NCBI RefSeq assembly: GCF_963678635.1
Contig: NC_087062.1
Span: 84,840,012 to 84,900,011, forward strand
Length of the DNA: 60,000 bases
Reading direction: 5' to 3'
Source: Symsagittifera roscoffensis
Taxonomy: Eukaryota; Xenacoelomorpha; Acoela; Convolutidae
In this document: positions 58,073 through 60,000 of the stretch, piece after piece
Layout of the letters: each line of letters starts with the position of its first letter
Numbering within the stretch: the first letter of the stretch is position 1
Notes under the pieces: model-generated
The model's database searches: none
Seen by the model: only the letters and a program-made list of their open reading frames with translations
What the model was told of the DNA's origin: nothing
Translations under genes and position numbers: made by a program

Positions 58073-58622
58073 TTTTTGGATGTTTCATATAGTGCTGGTT
58101 TGGCGAAATTTGAAATTTTTTAAAATGTTTCTCTGCATTTTTTTAAATTAATTTTGGGAAAAAAAGTCAATTAAGCTTGATTTATTTTTTTTATACGCGA
58201 TTGTATAAATCCTGAATCAAATTATCCACTAAAAAACACTAATTTCAAAAAAAATCCAAAAAATAACTTTTTTTTGTTTTATATGAAAATGGTTAAAAAA
58301 TTTTGAGCTAATTGCTCAGCAACCGACTATCCTTATAAATAAAACTGTTTTTGGATGTTTCATTTAGTGCTGGTTTGGCGAAATTTGAAATTTTTCAAAG
58401 TGTTTCTCTGCATTTTTTTGTTTTTTTTTAAAAGTTTTTGGGAAAAAAAATGTCGATTAAGCTTGATTTATTTTTTTATACGCGATTGTATAAATCCCGA
58501 ATCAAATTATCCACTAAAAGACACTAATTTCAAATAAAAAAAACCAAAAAATTAACTTTTTTTTGTTTTATATGAAAATGGTTAAAAAATTTTGAGCTAA
58601 TTGCTCAGCAACCGACTATCCT
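58073..58622 (+). repeat. 275-bp tandem pair
   Basis: gtttttggatgtttcat at 58073 recurs at 58348. Each unit contains gtgctggtttggcgaaattt, tacgcgattgtataaatcc and tgctcagcaaccgactatcc. Related single phrases lie at about 57770 and 59520. Confidence 0.85.
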
Positions 58623-60000
58623 GTTTTTTTTTGTATTCCACACAAAATTAGGCACGGCAAAAGTTCATCACCCTAGATTGAGCATTTTGAAACCCTTTCA
58701 GTCGTAAAAAAATTTGCAAAAAATGAAGAAGCTTTCGTAGTGTTTTTGTGTGCGTATAGTAATTTGTATACTAAAATGTGTATAGTAATATTCAAAACAC
58801 GTGGGCTAAATACAAGACCCGGGTTGATCAAAAATGATAATCATTCAAGTGTCATATATAAATAATTGCTTGTCATACACTTTTCATGCAATTCCATAGG
58901 TACAAAAAATTGCATGAAAGGTCAATGATTAGTGATTTTTGATCCGACCATTTGAAAAATGTAGAGGAACAAATTCGAACTTCGTATTCGTTTTAGTTTT
59001 TCTTGTTTTTTTTTTGTTTTCAACGTAAAACCAGGTACCACAAATAATCTTCGGATGGTCGAGTGCTAGATTATCATAAAGCATTTTCAGTCGTGATTTC
59101 AAAGACATTACACACTTTTTAAAACATATTTTTAGTGTCGAGAAAAACCGGCTAGAAATTTCAAGATTTTTTTTCTATTTTCGCGCGAGTAAAGCAATCG
59201 TTTAAGATTCGTTACATATAAGAAAACCAAATTAGATTAAATTTTACTTGATTTTTGTAAATGAAGAAAAATTTTTTGAAACGCTTAACTCCTTTTCTGG
59301 TAATAAAAAACTATCCAAATTTTTGGAACTCTTAGTGCAAAACTTTTTTAAAAAATTTAATAAAATTTTCATTAAAAAAATTGTTCGTAAAAATTTTTCA
59401 TCTATTTTGCTGTTTTTATTTTTCGAAGACAGTTGTAGTCGTTAATGTTTAATTCACTAAGTTTCTATCATCAGACTTGAAGAAAAAAAAACAAATAATG
59501 AAGTTATTCTAAGAATGTGGTGGGAACATTCTGTGCTACTTGCACAGCAACAGTCTATCCTTGTTCTTATTCGTTTTTGTTCCTCTTGCTTTATGAAATT
59601 TTCAGGATGAAGCTTCGAGTCTAATTTTTGTAGTTGAAATGCTAGAGTGTTGAAGGTAGTGTTGAATGTGTTGAAAGTGTTGGGGGGTATGAGGAAAAAA
59701 TTATCTTGCTCATTAACCGGTGCTATGTTAAATTAGGTGGTAATTTTTTATTATTATATTTAGTATTATATCACATATTAACCTTCTCATAAAACTAAAG
59801 TTTACTTTAGTTCTTATTGCTTTTCCCTTAGTATTTAATAGAATTGTTAACTTAGTTCACAGCTTTAATGTGGACATGGGCCGCCAGCTTGTTGGATGCC
59901 AGAGTACTTGTTCACACATGTACATCTTCTGAGTTTAGCGTCTTTGAACGGGCCACAGCCGAACGCTTTAGTTGCTCCTACACAACTGATTCTTCCCCTT
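58623..60000. other. AT-rich interval without genes
   Basis: Only short chance frames are seen. There is a small tandem of gttgaa.gt.gt phrases at 59648-59685. The last 120 bases are less AT-rich but show no recognisable coding text. Confidence 0.35.

Overview
The window is eukaryotic repeat-rich DNA, probably from an invertebrate animal. The evidence is Ty3/gypsy and Penelope-like retroelements, nested insertions, long AT-rich stretches, minisatellites and several tandem duplications. I cannot name the species. I see no intact host gene, no rRNA and no convincing tRNA. Almost every long reading frame belongs to a decaying mobile element.

Layout. Bases 1-4939 hold a long broken polyprotein-like frame of unknown function, open at the left edge. 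It is probably the downstream part of a gypsy-family element. Bases 4940-5300 look like a possible LTR/promoter segment. Bases 5700-11050 hold a nested Penelope-like element (PLE): a reverse transcriptase carrying an embedded PHD finger, and a separate GIY-YIG endonuclease frame. The RT is split by an insertion of about 0.88 kb, and the PLE region is flanked by direct repeats of about 0.6 kb. Bases 13260-13960 are a 21-bp minisatellite, and 14086-14863 is the start of a gypsy gag.

The whole block 2242-14863 is repeated in tandem as 14864-27636. Junctions are sharp, divergence is low, and the second copy has six extra minisatellite units. Past the right breakpoint the gypsy element runs on through Gag, zinc knuckles, protease, RT, RNase H, integrase and an acidic tail (27534-34250). 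It carries many in-frame stops, frameshifts and lost catalytic or zinc-binding residues.

The right half (34.2-60 kb) is AT-rich with few coding signals. It holds a dispersed repeat of about 0.93 kb in two copies (34.24 and 44.57 kb), a tandem array with a period near 2.5 kb (35.25-41.4 kb), and a foldback-type element with inverted repeats of about 210 bp (45.39-46.55 kb). It also holds a 16-bp minisatellite (47.76-48.30 kb), a 783-bp-period duplication rich in ATTATAATCGATT-like palindromes, and a C-rich tract. A recent 1,716-bp tandem duplication with an older third copy (52.4-56.4 kb) and a 275-bp tandem pair (58.07-58.62 kb) complete it. Only three small unexplained reading frames (41.58-43.06 kb) hint at decayed host sequence.

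Taken together, the window looks like a heterochromatin-like retroelement nest: gypsy copies in tandem, invaded by a PLE that was itself invaded, then duplicated as one 12.6-kb block.
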